Assembly: GCA_932521025.1 (NCBI GenBank)
Contig: OW051468.1
Coordinates: 7,068,064-7,132,063, forward strand
Length of the DNA stretch: 64,000 nt
Origin: Oscheius onirici
Lineage: Eukaryota; Nematoda; Chromadorea; Rhabditida; Rhabditidae
Direction of reading: 5' to 3'
Below the pieces are notes generated by a model. It did not search any database. It was given only the letters and a program-made list of their open reading frames with translations, and had not been told where the DNA came from. Positions 1 to 10,606 of this stretch are shown piece after piece (the stretch's first letter is position 1; every line of letters starts with the position of its first letter). The position numbers were made by a program, and so were the translations under genes.

Positions 1-16
1 TGGGCAGAAAACTTAC

Positions 17-65
17 CTCTGACTCCGAGGGCGAGGAGAAGAGATAGCGCACGAAGTATATGCAT
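17..65 (-). CDS. Possible first exon of a secreted protein (partial)
   Basis: On the minus strand an ATG at 65 opens a short exon reading M-H-I-L-R-A-L-S-L-L-L-A-L-G-V-R. It ends at a good donor (CAGAG|GTAAG) at position 16/17. The sequence looks like a signal peptide with a hydrophobic core, so this may be the 5' exon of a secreted or membrane protein whose body lies left of the window. An alternative ATG nine bases further upstream is out of frame with this peptide. No family can be named from 16 residues, and the call rests only on the signal-like composition and the donor site. Confidence 0.35.
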
Positions 66-1048
66 AGCATACAAGTTTTCACGTAGACTGTGAAAAACGG
101 TCGACGGAAGTCTTCATCGATGAATATAAACTAGAGTTCCTAATGCAGAGAATGGTGCTTTGCTTACGCTAGTGAGTTCAGTGGAGAGTACCCACAGGAT
201 GTTGACAACAACGAGCAATATGGATCCGATGAACCGTCTGTCAGCGGACCCTACTGATGGCATCGGCCCTGAACATCCGTTGAGGGAGTCATTGAATTCG
301 CAGAAAGAAAGAACGCTTTTGATATACCAAGACACTATATGAGGGGAAAGTAGACCTAAAGAAAACAAGCTGAGAGAGCACATGTTGTCCAAAGGCAATC
401 GAGAAAAGAGAGTTTTCAGACAAATTTCGATGATTGGAGACGTTCAGACCTTTAGCGGCTTCGGTCGGTGGGAAACTACCGATCGAACATCATTGAACGA
501 GTGATATATTCACAGAGAAAACAGAGCAATTTGGAGAGGAGTTTCACTGAAGTGGACGTAGACCGTCAGCATGAAGCATCGTGATGTTCAGATGGATATT
601 GGAAAGCTAGTCACGGGGTGTCCCATGACTTCTCACTAGGGACAATGTCAATGCCGATAAACGACGACGACGACATATTCAGTTTTTCTAGCACCAAAAG
701 TAGAAACAAAGTATTTTGAATAGTTCGAAATGAATGTTTCTCACAGAAATGTCCGAAGAAATATCGAAAAGCACTGAAAACCTGAATTCGTTGTCAAAAG
801 ATCTTGTGTAAAGCTTTCTCTGACAGTTTTACACAGTTTTTTAATTGGTAACTGCTAGACAAGATGTCTTGTTAAGAAGGAAAGTAGGCTGAAGGATTAT
901 TATGGGTGAATAGAGTCAGACAAGCTTTCCATAAAATTGCTACGTGGTCTCACTGCAATGTTGGGCGCAGTTATCGCGATCTATCGCGAAGAGACCTTCC
1001 CTCCCTTTTATGAGTAAAAAAAATTATGATTTATTCCAAACGTGTTAA
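66..1048. other. Gene-poor stretch
   Basis: About 1 kb without a convincing gene. A 94-codon minus-strand frame at 114-398 encodes some hydrophobic residues but has no exon signals I can defend. It could hold the promoter of the putative minus-strand gene at 17-65. Confidence 0.4.
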
Positions 1049-1257
1049 GATCTGTTCAAAAAAAAAAAGAACGCAACAATAACCCATAAATATTTCGCTT
1101 CGAGAACCACAAACCACTCAAGCGCAGCAATTCACCGTTGAGAAAATCAAGAAATCGGTTTGAATTGTTGTAGTTTACCCTGAAAATCAGTGGTTTGTGG
1201 TTCTCGAAGCGAAATATTTATGGGTTACTGTTGCATTCTTTTTTTTAAACAGACTTT
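1049..1257. mobile_element. MITE with ~70-bp inverted arms
   Basis: Two arms of about 70 bp (1050-1121 and 1187-1256) are inverted copies sharing TAACCCATAAATATTTCGC and the following GAACCACAAACCACT. A ~65-bp loop separates them. The outer ends read (A/G)TCTGTTCAAAA or TCTGTTTAAAA, resembling the TAGTCTGTTCAAAA ends of the MITE inside egl-30 intron 1. There is no coding capacity. A Tc1/mariner-type non-autonomous element is likely, but the class is inferred from termini only. Confidence 0.7.
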
Positions 1258-1283
1258 AGAAGGAAAAAGTAAACGCAATCAAG

Positions 1284-1681
1284 GCAGCGCAGGCTTGTTG
1301 AGCTGCGCTGCGGCCAGGTTGGACTTTGCGGCGGGCTAAAAAAATTCATTTGGCATTTTTTTTGTTTCCAAATACGTCCCCCGATTAGATTTAGTTTTGC
1401 CATCAGAAAAATTGGAAGAAAATCGAAAACTGACGACAAAAATAGAAGAAAATGCGGTTTTTTGACGAAATTCGGTAGAAATAGCAGTTTTCTTCGATTT
1501 TCATTGTCAGTTTTCGATTTTCTTCCAATTTTTCTGATGACAAAACTAAATCTAATCGGGGACGTATTTGGAAACAAAAAAAATCCGAAATAAATTTTTT
1601 TAGCACGCCGCAAAGTCCAACCTGGCCGCGGCGCAGCTCAGACCGCAGCGCAGGTTTTCAACAAGCCAGAGGCAGCGTTTG
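1284..1681. repeat. Large palindromic (snapback) element
   Basis: A ~400-bp inverted repeat. The left arm (about 1284-1450) and right arm (about 1490-1681) share GGCCAGGTTGGACTTTGCGG at the outside, AATACGTCCCCGATTAGATT in the middle, and AATTGGAAGAAAATCGAAAA near the centre. The loop is about 40 bp. The minus-strand open frames over this region are by-products of the palindrome. It probably is a foldback transposon derivative. Confidence 0.75.
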
Positions 1682-2002
1682 GAAGTTTTTGGAATAAGTG
1701 ATGTTTGAATTCCCGCTAAATAGAAACATTGTCTGCTTATATACTCTGGCGGATTTCGGCAGTCTTCAAATTGTCTTGCTCCTTCCTTTTTTCTCAATTT
1801 CGATCCCGTCTCCCATTGATTTTTTTCTTTACTTATTCAATGTTTCACGGCCAAAAAAGAAAATCGACCAGGTGTTATGTACCTCGTCAATCCATGCTCG
1901 ATTGCTAAAGGTCTCACCACGAATTTACGCGTTGGTTTAGTCAACGAAAGTATGCCGCTTCGATTTCCTCCTCGTCGTCGCTTTTCTGGGTCGAGGACTA
2001 GA

Positions 2003-2125
2003 GGACTATATGTAGAAAAAAATTTCTACATAAAGTCGGGGGGGGGGGGTGGACTTTATGTAGAAAATTTTTCTATATATAGTCACCCCATATCTTGGGT
2101 CGAGGACTCTATGTAGAAAAAAAAA
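2003..2125. repeat. Tandem short hairpins around a poly-G run
   Basis: Three degenerate copies of AGGACT(A/T/C)TATGTAGAAAA occur at 2003, 2051 and 2104. The first two each fold on themselves because an inverted TTTCTACATA(A)AGTC or TTCTATATATAGTC follows at once. A run of ten G residues lies between them. The cluster is about 75 bp upstream of the hnRNP M-like start codon, within its probable promoter or 5' UTR. Confidence 0.6.
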
Positions 2126-2196
2126 TCTAAAGAAATCCGCTTTTCTTTCGATTTTGCTTGCCTTTTTATCATATCTTCTTACAAGTTTGTTTTAGA

Positions 2197-4629
2197 ATGC
2201 GTCCTCGTGGAGACCGCCGAAGCCGCTCGAGGAGCCCAAGAAGAGGTAGCGGAGGACGCTTTTCAGGAGGTTTGTTGTTTTGATTGCTTTTTCTCATCGA
2301 TATCGACTTGTCATCTTGTCTTCACGGAATTTGAACGTTATCCTCGGCAATTTCGACGAATGCCAGCTTGAAACTGAGCAACATTGTCCGTCACTACAGC
2401 CTGCATTTTCCAACTCTCTTGTTCGTCAATTTATTCACTTGTTTAGGTGATCGAAATGATCGTATGATCTTTATCACGAATTTGCCTTATGAAACCCGCT
2501 GGATGGAACTGAAAGACCTTGTTCGAGAAAAAGGAGGAGAAGTCAACTTTGTCGAAGTATTAGAGGACCTTCAAGGAAAGCCCAAAGGCTGCGCTATCGT
2601 TGAATTCAAAAATCGTGAAGGTGCCCTGGAATGTGTCAAAAACATGGGTAGAATGGACTGGATGGGTCGTTCGATCATTAGCAAAGAAATCAGGGTTCGT
2701 TTGGCTTTCTCCTTCCTCATCTTTCCTTTCTCGCAAAGAAATTGTGGAACGGTCGTTGAGGCTGTGCAAGTAGAAAATTAGTCGAACCAAGCTTAGACGA
2801 GTTGTTATGCTCTTGATTTAGTAGTACCGAGGTTAGATGCATCGCTGTTTGGAGATCCCTTATTCAGATTCTGTGTCGGCTGGTCGCTGAATGTCGCATC
2901 ATTTTCTTTTTGTCTTTTCTTTCTCATAATGCGGTATTCGGAAAGCGTTAAACAGAATTCTCCCTGTTGTTTACCCCTGCTTTGTTTTTTCTCTTGTACA
3001 GATCAGTTCGAAAAGGCTCTTTTCTTCGGTCGTATGGCTTTCGCGGTTAGGCCAGAGACGGTCAATTCGCCATGAAACATACCTTCTTCAGCTACATCGG
3101 TGAGGCTTGTGATCTCAGACTCCATGAGCGTTATTTTTGAAGTCTTGTTAGTTGGACAACCGCGCCGGTGGAGAATATCTTTATCCATTACCTTTATGGT
3201 GCTTCCCAATGTTGATAAGTGTGCTTGAAAAGTTGTTAGGTCTAACCTCGTAGCTGCTGCGTGAACATTCGAACAAGTTCGTCATAACAGTCAGTCTTTT
3301 GAGATAACGTATTTGACTTGCACAGCCTCAAGTTAAAACCATCTTGCTTTGAATATCACCGTTCTTTTATTTACTTTGACTTCTTGTTAAGGATCCAGTA
3401 GCCTTTCTCCGCAAGATCAAAGAAGAAACCGGCATTGATTTTCTGGCCAAAGGCGGTTATGGTAGTGGCCCACACGGTGGTGGAATTCGTCCAGCTGAAC
3501 CCGATCGTCCTCCACGCGACGCCACCTATGACTTGTTCGGTCTTAGTCCCGACTTCCTTCGAAAGCTCAGCATCGAACCCCCTCTCGTAGATCGTATATT
3601 CCTCGCCAACGTATGTTTCTTTTCTCTTTTTACTTCTGTTCCTCAATAATGACTTTTTTCAGCTATCCTTCAATGTCGGCACGGCCAAAATATTCGAAAT
3701 CTTCGGATTGGCCGGAAAGATCATCTGGATGGATCTGCATACTGACAAAGAGGGACGCATGAAGGGAACCGGCGTCATCCAGTTCTCTCATCCAATAGAA
3801 GCAGTTCAAGCTGTCAGCATGTTCAACGGACAACGACTCTACGATCGAACACTTTCCGTCAAAATGGACAAGTTCGAAAAGGTGAGCATGATTCTTATTC
3901 TTTTTTACAGGAAGGCCTCGTTGGTTTTCTCTAAATTGACTCAAACTACCCCAATAATCTTAAGCTTCAGCTTGACAAGCCTACCGAAGGAGGTCTCCCT
4001 CGCGGACTGGAAGGCCTTGGAATGGGACTCGGGGCTGATGGGGCACCGCTGAAAGACGTGGCCGCGGTCGTCGCCTCGATGAATAGGGGAGATCGTCCTC
4101 ATGCTCCAATCACAAACACAGTTCGTTTTTCCCTTTAAAACAGTCATACCTCATTGTAGATGGCAGCCCCGTACGGAGGGCCACTTGGCGGCGGAAGTTT
4201 CGACCGTGCTCCGAGGCCCGTAGGGGGGAGTGACTTTGAAAGACCTCCGGCCGGAGCCATGAGCAACGCAAATCCGTACAGTTCGACAGCAGCTCCTCCT
4301 TCATTCGGCAGCAATGCTCCCTCGTACAATGCTCCCCTGTATCCCGTGAAACAGGAGTCTTTCGAGACGCCAGCAACAGTTCTAATCAGAAATGTGAGTA
4401 TTTTCTATTTTTTTCAATAAAAATCATCAATTTTCAGCTGCCAATGGACTACACATGGCAGATTGTTCGCGATCGGGTCGGACAGTTCGGAGAGATGGAA
4501 TTCGTCGACATTCTCACACCTGGCATTGCACGTGTTCGCTACAGAAGTTCAGCCGATGCGGACCGGATGCGTGCAGCTCTTACTGGAACCAGCGTCGAAG
4601 GCCGAAGTATTACTGTAGAATTCGCCTAA
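2197..4629 (+). CDS. hnRNP M-like RNA-binding protein
   Basis: Seven exons can be joined in frame: 2197-2269, 2446-2700, 3392-3610, 3662-3880, 3969-4120, 4160-4393 and 4438-4629. The protein begins with an Arg/Ser/Gly-rich tail. RRM1 follows (RNP2 IFITNLP, RNP1 KGCAIVEF), then a second RRM (IFLAN, then KGTGVIQF-like GRMKGTGVIQF), a Gly/Pro/Ser-rich linker, and a third RRM-like domain (VLIRNLPMDYTW, then a weak RNP1 IARVRYRS). This three-RRM order with a long Gly-rich linker before RRM3 is that of hnRNP M and myelin expression factor 2, nuclear pre-mRNA-binding splicing regulators. The 691-bp intron 2 (2701-3391) is far longer than the others. Its end TTGTTAAG is a weak acceptor. A polyadenylation signal AATAAA follows at about 4694. 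The last exons are duplicated at 8952-9870. Confidence 0.87.
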
Positions 4630-4782
4630 AAACCTCATCATCTATATATGCCGTATTTGAGTCGTCTATTTGTTGGTCTCATGCTGTTTTTGTAATAAAC
4701 ATACTCCATGTTTTGTCTGTCGAATCAGAGTGTTGGGTCATAATGGGACAATTTGGCGCATCAGGAGCATATGAAATGGCAA

Positions 4783-4817
4783 GTTTGGGAACGGGCCGGA
4801 CCGGCCCGTTCCCAAAC
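4783..4817. repeat. 35-bp near-perfect palindrome
   Basis: Two 17-bp arms (GTTTGGGAACGGGCCGG and its exact complement) are separated by a single A at 4800. The palindrome directly abuts the left end of the GC-rich MITE that hosts the LINE. A related imperfect sequence, GAACGGGCGACCCGTTC, occurs at about 6314. Confidence 0.75.
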
Positions 4818-4878
4818 CAGTTCCAAGGTACCCCACGCTGTACCCCGTGGGGTGATTTTTCTATGCATTTTTGACTCC

Positions 4879-5926
4879 TATGACTGATATGATCGAACAC
4901 TCTGCCATATGGGATTCGCTGTACACACAAGGAGTTCAAGCTAAGATCGTTCGTCTCCTTCACAACATTTACTCAAGTGCACAAGTACAAGTAAAAGCAG
5001 TTGGCGGTTCTGTCGATCTAGATGTACAACGTGGAGTAAGACAGGGGGACACAATATCACCAGCTCTCTTCTCGGCAACTCTAGAAACAGTTTTCCGATC
5101 ACTCAACTGGGACGAGAAGGGTATCAACATACACGGTCAATGGCTTTCCAATCTACGCTTTGCTGATGACGTAGTGCTGCTATCTACATCTGCTGCTACA
5201 GCTGAAACAATGCTTCAAGAACTGTCTGACGCCAGTAAAAGAGTAGGGTTGGAGCTCAATTTGGATAAGACCTTCGTGATGGCCAATCGCTACCCAACAG
5301 CTATTAGAGCGGATGGCATTCGGATCCAATATCAATCTGAAGCAATCTACCTGGGCCAAAGGATTTCTTTCGACAGGAACGCTGCCCTTGAAGTGTCTAG
5401 AAGGATTCGCGCTGCTTGGTGCTGTTTCAATAAGTTCCAACAGCTTCTAACCAGCAGAAACGTATCTATTCGACATAAGAGGAAAATCTTCAGCTCCTGC
5501 ATTGAACCTTCCTTACTTTATGCCAGCGAAACTTGGACTCTTCGAGAACGAGACAGTAACAAGCTCGTGGTAGCTCAACGGAAGATGTTGAGAAGATTTT
5601 TGGGCGTCACTTTACTCGAAAGACGTACAAACGGCTGGCTGATGGAAACTTCGAGAGTCACGGATATCAGAGAAAGATGGGCAAGACGAAAATGGAATTT
5701 TGCATGGAAGATGGCCCATGAAGACACGTGGACGAGAAGAATAATCGAATGGAGACCATGGCGAGCAGTAAGGCCCATTGGAAGACCGAAACCAAGATGG
5801 AGCGACTCGTTCACAAAAGAAATCGGACAGAATTGGACGAGAGTAGCTAGAGAAGATCCCACCCAATGGAACCAGTGTAAATTGCGACACGTGAACGCGT
5901 TGATATCGTGAATAAATTAAATTAAA
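4879..5926 (+). mobile_element. 5'-truncated RTE-type LINE
   Basis: The insert is flanked by TTGACTCC at 4871-4878 and again at 5927-5934, an 8-bp target-site duplication inside the MITE. The 3' end is a short A/T tandem tail (AATAAATTAAATTAAA), as in RTE-clade elements, not a poly(A). The 5' end starts within the reverse transcriptase, so it is a dead-on-arrival copy. The reading frame is still open to its natural stop, which argues for a fairly recent insertion. Confidence 0.85.
4880..5911 (+). pseudogene. Reverse transcriptase C-terminal fragment
   Basis: About 343 codons remain open. Recognisable parts are the RT motif B region (GVRQGDTISP), the catalytic FADD box of motif C (LRFADDVVLLS), the following GLELNLDKT segment, and the downstream thumb/C-terminal region with LYASETWTL and a terminal Arg/Trp-rich part (GRPKPRW). 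The apurinic endonuclease and RT motifs up to and including the motif A aspartate are missing, because the sequence begins at the EH-S-AIW segment just after motif A. It cannot be active. The frame is intact but the copy is truncated, so I class it as a pseudogene of the LINE. Confidence 0.85.
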
Positions 5927-5995
5927 TTGACTCCACGGGGTTCTGCGTGGAGTGAATCCCACGCGTGGATCCCACGTGGGGTACCTTGGAACTGG

Positions 5996-7117
5996 CCACT
6001 GGCTGGAAGGAGGGAATCCCGTGACGACTTATATTCCCGCTGGAATTTTCCATAAACGGTAATTCCGCTTATTTTCGTCTGGTTTTCGTTATCTATTTTA
6101 AAATGCTCCCAGGTCTGTGTGTGTCGGAAGCTCTAATTGAGGATAAGGAGGGGAGCTTTGTGTGCACAAATTAGTTTTTAACAAGTCGCGACAGGAAAAG
6201 CAAGTGCGCGAAGTCCACTAACGACTTTGGTAGTTTCTTTGGAGAGTCTGGGTGACTGGAATGGAGTGACAAGGGGAGAAGGGACAGTAGGACTGAGACT
6301 CACTAAAGCTAGGAACGGGCGACCCGTTCAGGTCCTACATTTTGAAATTTGGCTAAGGAGGGAGCGGGTTCTAATACAAATTCGGTAGTTTTTTTGGAGG
6401 GTCAGGGAGAGTGACTGGAGGAGAGTAACAAAGAGAAATGAAAAGGAAACCACGAGAGCTCCGTGACAGAGCGAAGTCACGAATTTCTACTTTAGCCCTA
6501 GAAGGGCGTTGCCAACCTTGTGCAACTAGTTTTCGCTTTGATTTTCAACAAGCTCTAATATTTTGTCAAAAAATAAATTCTAAACCGATGGCGGAAAAAA
6601 TACGCCACTTTTGGGCGAAAAAGTATTTAGGTCCATCCTTGATTTTTGCTGACCTGAGCTTTGGGCTATGGATAAACTGCGCATAACCCACAGCTCAGAT
6701 TTGACTGTCCGTATACCTTGTGGACTATCCACATAGCGTGGCGACTATACTAGCGCAACTCGAGTCGAGCTCGATTTGAGTCACGAGTATTCTCGTCTCC
6801 ACTCGAGGTACACCGCGAGCCAGCTCGACTCGAGTCGAGTAGAGTTCGAAATAAAGTGACTGGGATAGCTAGATGTGCGACAAAAAAAACCTATTTTTTT
6901 TGGAAGATGGAAGCACGAAGAGGGAACCTGTATTTCTAACCGAATAAGGTTGTTCGCTGTGAAGGAGGCAGGTTTTGTGATCCACGTAGATAGACGTTAG
7001 TTTTGTAACGTTGGAGTGAGATTAGATAGATCAAGTTTTATGGGGGGTTGGTTGTATGTTGGCAGATGCTTAGATGGAAATCGTATTTTTCTAGATCACG
7101 CTTACATTTTCCAGCTT
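5996..7117. other. Gene-poor stretch with repeats
   Basis: No gene is supported. Two degenerate direct copies of a TTGGTAGTTT(C/T)TTTGGAG...GTGACTGGA unit lie at about 6228-6268 and 6383-6420. At 6750-6850 there is a cluster of interlocking CTCGAGTCGAGC/GCTCGACTCGAGTCGAG palindromes. Both look like repeat debris. Confidence 0.5.
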
Positions 7118-7118
7118 T

Positions 7119-7175
7119 GCGATGTTCTGCAAAGTTGTAGAGCGCTTCAAGTACTACAACTTTGCTGAACATCGC
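7119..7175. repeat. Short hairpin repeat, copy 1
   Basis: Arms 7119-7140 (GCGATGTTCTGCAAAGTTGTAG) and 7154-7175 are inverted copies with one mismatch and a 13-bp loop. The leader TTTTCCAGCTTT precedes it. Related hairpins lie at 43713-43765 and 60596-60649, and a half copy lies at 54873-54900. Confidence 0.75.
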
Positions 7176-7180
7176 CAAAC

Positions 7181-7637
7181 TAAAGGGACAGTCTCATTAT
7201 AACCATAGGAACCATCTGGGAAGCCCGCGCATTCAAACCTCAAAAACCTCAAATATTGCATTTCCGTGTTTTCTTCGTTCCACACTCATCTTTTCGCTTT
7301 CTACTTGTTTTTAATCGATTTCTCGTCAAAAATTACGTCTAAAATAAGTGGTGGAACATCAAAATTGGTGGAAAATTGACGGAGATAGTCTGAAAAACAT
7401 TTTTTGGCCTGAAATTCGTTATTTTCGTCTATTCAGGTCATTTTTCCACAAATTTTAGCGTTCCACCACTAATTTAATACGTAATTTTCGATGACAAATC
7501 GGTTGAAAACAAGTAAAAATTGAAAAATGAGTGTAAACCTCCTAAAAAATGCAAATATGGAAGTTTGTCGCGGGTCCCGCCACGAAGTTGCCTGATTTCC
7601 CCTGATCACGTTCACACACAATGAGACTGTCCCTTTA
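7181..7637. mobile_element. Snapback MITE with AAAGGGACAGTCTCATT ends
   Basis: The termini are inverted copies: TAAAGGGACAGTCTCATTAT at 7181 and its complement ending at 7637, with TA on both outer sides. Inner inverted repeats also occur. CGTCAAAAATTACGT(C/A)T around 7326 pairs with the region near 7490, and GGTGGAACATCAAAATTGGTGG pairs with CCACAAATTTTAGCGTTCCACC. There is no coding capacity. Terminal TA suggests a Tc1/mariner-type non-autonomous element. Confidence 0.7.
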
Positions 7638-8204
7638 AGGATGAGTTAGAAAATTGAGATTTCACTTCGAGTTCTCAAAAAAAAAGGGGGGGGGATAGCC
7701 GAGATGTACGCTTCCGACCAAAGCTGAACCATTTGATTTGACTGAGCCCCAGCCCGGTTTCTCTCTACTGAACTGATACTCATGCCTGTCTACACTCTGG
7801 TGGGTTTTCTGATCTGATCTAATAAACTGACTGTTCTCTCCTCCGATTAGAAGTAAACACCGGTGGAAAAACAGTTAAGACTCTTTGCTCTCTCATTAGA
7901 CTGTCTTTCCATCGGTTCAATAACTGATAGTTACTATGGAATTGGGAACGACAGATCAGTCAGGCTGCAGCTTACAGTCGCCAGAAACAAACGATCAGTT
8001 TATACAGAGACATCTTGAGAAAGAACAGTCACCGTTTGTTAGATCAAAGAAGAGAACCCAACATCAATAACAGAATTATCCTTCAGTCCGGAGGTTGCTA
8101 TGATCTCATGTGAACTCAAAAAACATCTAAAGAAGTGAGAAATGAAAAAATAGAGAGACTTCACAAACGAAAAAAGAAAACATCCGGCGAGTACGCAATT
8201 TCGC

Positions 8205-8432
8205 GTGAGTGACTGTACGCAAAATCACGGCACAAAAAGAATTCTCTTATATCGAGAGGAAAAAATAACTGAATTCTACTATTGGTGCCAAAAAAATTTC
8301 TCCTATTCCAAATATCGAGAGACAAAATACACTAAAAACGGGGGTTTTTCGCACCAAAAATGTCTCCTATATGGTGAATTCTCCTATATCGGGTGTCTCC
8401 TACATCGAGAGTTGACTGTATATTCAAAACTA
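8205..8432. mobile_element. Possible pogo/Tigger-like MITE remnant
   Basis: The region holds several copies of CTCCTAT(A)TCGAGAG/TCTCTTATATCGAGAGG and ends in CTACATCGAGAGTTGACTGTA. That matches the general form of pogo/Tigger termini (CAGTCAACTCTCGATAT). Only one end is clear, so the borders are approximate. Similar TATCGAGGGAGAC and GAGAGTCAACA motifs recur at about 42210-42300. Confidence 0.4.
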
Positions 8433-8951
8433 TCTAATCCTAAGAAAAGCTAACTTGTCATGACTTGCTCGTGACCATGGACAAACAACAACAGACTCCT
8501 CAGATCTTTCTCTCTCCAATTTTTGATCTACTCTGGTACGGATGGTCCCTTCGAGCATGTTCTCAAGAGGCCGACAGATGGACAGATGGAAAGCTTCATC
8601 TTTACTCGAACACGAAACCGGCTCAGTGTCTACCTCGACATTTGTTGGAGACAATTTGAAACATCCGCCACCGAACGGATCAAGTTGTTGCACAGAGTCG
8701 AGTAACTTCCGTCGATACCGTCCAGTCTTCCAACTCGTACAAATTTTCCATACGTGTCGCAATAAATAATAAACCAAACGTGCCCATAATTTTGTTTTCA
8801 CTGAACTATCTTCTTTGCTCAACACATTCGTCTCTCCTCGTGTCGTGTACATTCCCACGAAAACTTCTCGTTTTTCAACCAAGGCAGGCGCTAATTCGAA
8901 AAAGTAAAGTCTGAAGAGCGAAGACGGAAAAGAAACAGAAAGAGATTACAA

Positions 8952-9870
8952 AATGGATCGTCGCATCGATGAACAGAGGAGATCAGATCGTCCTCATGCT
9001 CCAATCACAAACACGGTTCTTTTTGCGGTGGAAGTTTCGACCGTGCTCCGAGGCCCGTAGGGGGAGGTGACTTTGAAAGACCTCCGGCCGGAGCCATGAG
9101 CAACGCAAATCCGTACAGTTCGACAGCAGCTCCTCCTTCATTCGGCAGCAATGCTCCCTCGTACAATGCTCCCCTGTATCCCGTGAAACAGGAGTCTTTC
9201 GAGACGCCAGCAACAGTTCTAATCAGAAATGTGAGTATTTTCTATTTTTTTCAATAAAAATCATCAATTTTCAGCTGCCAATGGACTACACATGGCAGAT
9301 TGTTCGCGATCGGGTCGGACAGTTCGGAGAGATGGAATTCGTCGACATTCTCACACCTGGCATTGCACGTGTTCGCTACAGAAGTTCAGCCGATGCGGAC
9401 CGGATGCGTGCAGCTCTTACTGGAATCGTCCATCGTCCCGTCCTTGCCAAGTTTGGTATCTCATGTGTCCCTTATCCACTCTCTGAATCTGAGTTGAGTT
9501 TTGATCAAAGTTTCATTGCTAACTACCGATCCAGTATCTTCCCTCTGGTCTAGCGGTCTTTGCCTACCTTTAATCAGCCTGCCCCTATGTGTTTCTGTCG
9601 AATCGAAACGTTCCTTTTGCCTTTTCAGTCTTTTCGGTTACAGTAGACCCCTAAATTTTTAAGACCCCCAAAACTTTGTAAGACCACCCTAAAGGTTAAT
9701 AGAACCAAAACCATATCATCTATACCTATATGCAGTAACTAACAATAAGTCGTCTGTTAGTTTCAAGCTGTTTTTGTATTAAACATACTCCATGTTTTGC
9801 TCCACGAATCAGTCGGTGTGTTGAGTCCTAATGGGACAATTTGGCGCATCAAACAATCAGGAGTATGAAA
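8952..9870 (+). pseudogene. Partial duplicate of the hnRNP M-like gene 3' end
   Basis: Sequence from 8952 repeats the hnRNP exon end (ATCGTCGC.TCGATGAA.AG, then GATCGTCCTCATGCTCC). It then skips about 65 bp, including an intron, and continues almost base for base through the Gly-rich exon, the 44-bp intron and RRM3 to 9424. There the copy breaks: the last RRM3 strand and stop are replaced by unrelated sequence. The original 3' flank resumes from about 9710 (AATAAACATACTCCATG is TATTAAACATACTCCATG here, then AATGGGACAATTTGGCGCAT). The internal deletion shifts the frame to a stop (RGP*), so no RRM protein is made from the new ATG at 8952. Near identity over the core means the duplication or a conversion event is recent. 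Confidence 0.85.
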
Positions 9871-10606
9871 TGCCTCTTGTCTGCCGAAATTCAATTTATG
9901 CGAGATTCGTTTGCTACAGTAGAGGATAAAGCCGTTTACCCGCTGACAAAGGGAGTCCGGGCCCCGCCCTCGGGTCCGTTCCTTCGAGAGAGACACGCAA
10001 TGCGAACCGGCAGAAGTACCTACTTCAACACGAACATTTTACATACTGCTTCGGGTCCACATTTCTCGGCCTTCTAAACGTTTCAACTGTTTTCTAGCCT
10101 GTGGAGAGCTTGTTGACGAAATTTTAGTCTTACCCCTTTTTGCTTCAATCATGGGATATTTTCTTCACTATTCTCCTGTCTTTAGGTCTTAGGAGAGAAA
10201 TTTATTGCCTGAAGTTATGTAGAGCGATTGATTAGATTAGGGACAACGTTTAGCCCTAAATATAGTGTTACTTCGTTTTTACTCTTTTGAGCAGATTGTT
10301 TCCTGCTTCACGATGTTCCGAACAAGTGTTTCAAACTTCTCAGAACATGACTGGCCTGAAAAATTAGTCCATACTTCGGAAACTGACGTAAAGACATTAT
10401 TTCTTGGACATTTGTCCTCACCAAACAAAGTTGTTGATCGCCGGAGTTGTACAAAGATCTTCCGGTGAGAACATGATGTTTATCCGCAGTCTCCAGGTGA
10501 TTTCTTCCTTCCCCTCGATATTACCAACAACCATCTTCCTGTTTATCGCGCGTTCCCGGATCTTTTCCGTTTTCGCAACACACACGCACAAAAACTCTCG
10601 GTACAG

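Larger units (their letters stand above)
4817..5995. mobile_element. GC-rich MITE split by a LINE insertion
   Basis: The outer ends are inverted: CCAGTTCCAAGGTACCCCAC at 4817 and its complement ending at 5995 (GTACCTTGGAACTGG). Removing 4879-5934 leaves a roughly 125-bp element rich in CCCACG/CGTGGG. A related copy lies at 25046-25125 and shares the stretch GTGGGGTGATTTTTCTATGC. The split is explained by the target-site duplication TTGACTCC described for the LINE. Confidence 0.75.

Noticed and set aside
1245-1613. 122-codon minus-strand frame
   Set aside because: It lies wholly within the arms of the large palindrome; low-complexity Phe/Lys-rich product.
8430-8882. 150-codon minus-strand frame
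   Set aside because: No domain, no splice or trans-splice signal, and surrounded by repeat remnants; overlapping frames on the other strand are equally open.
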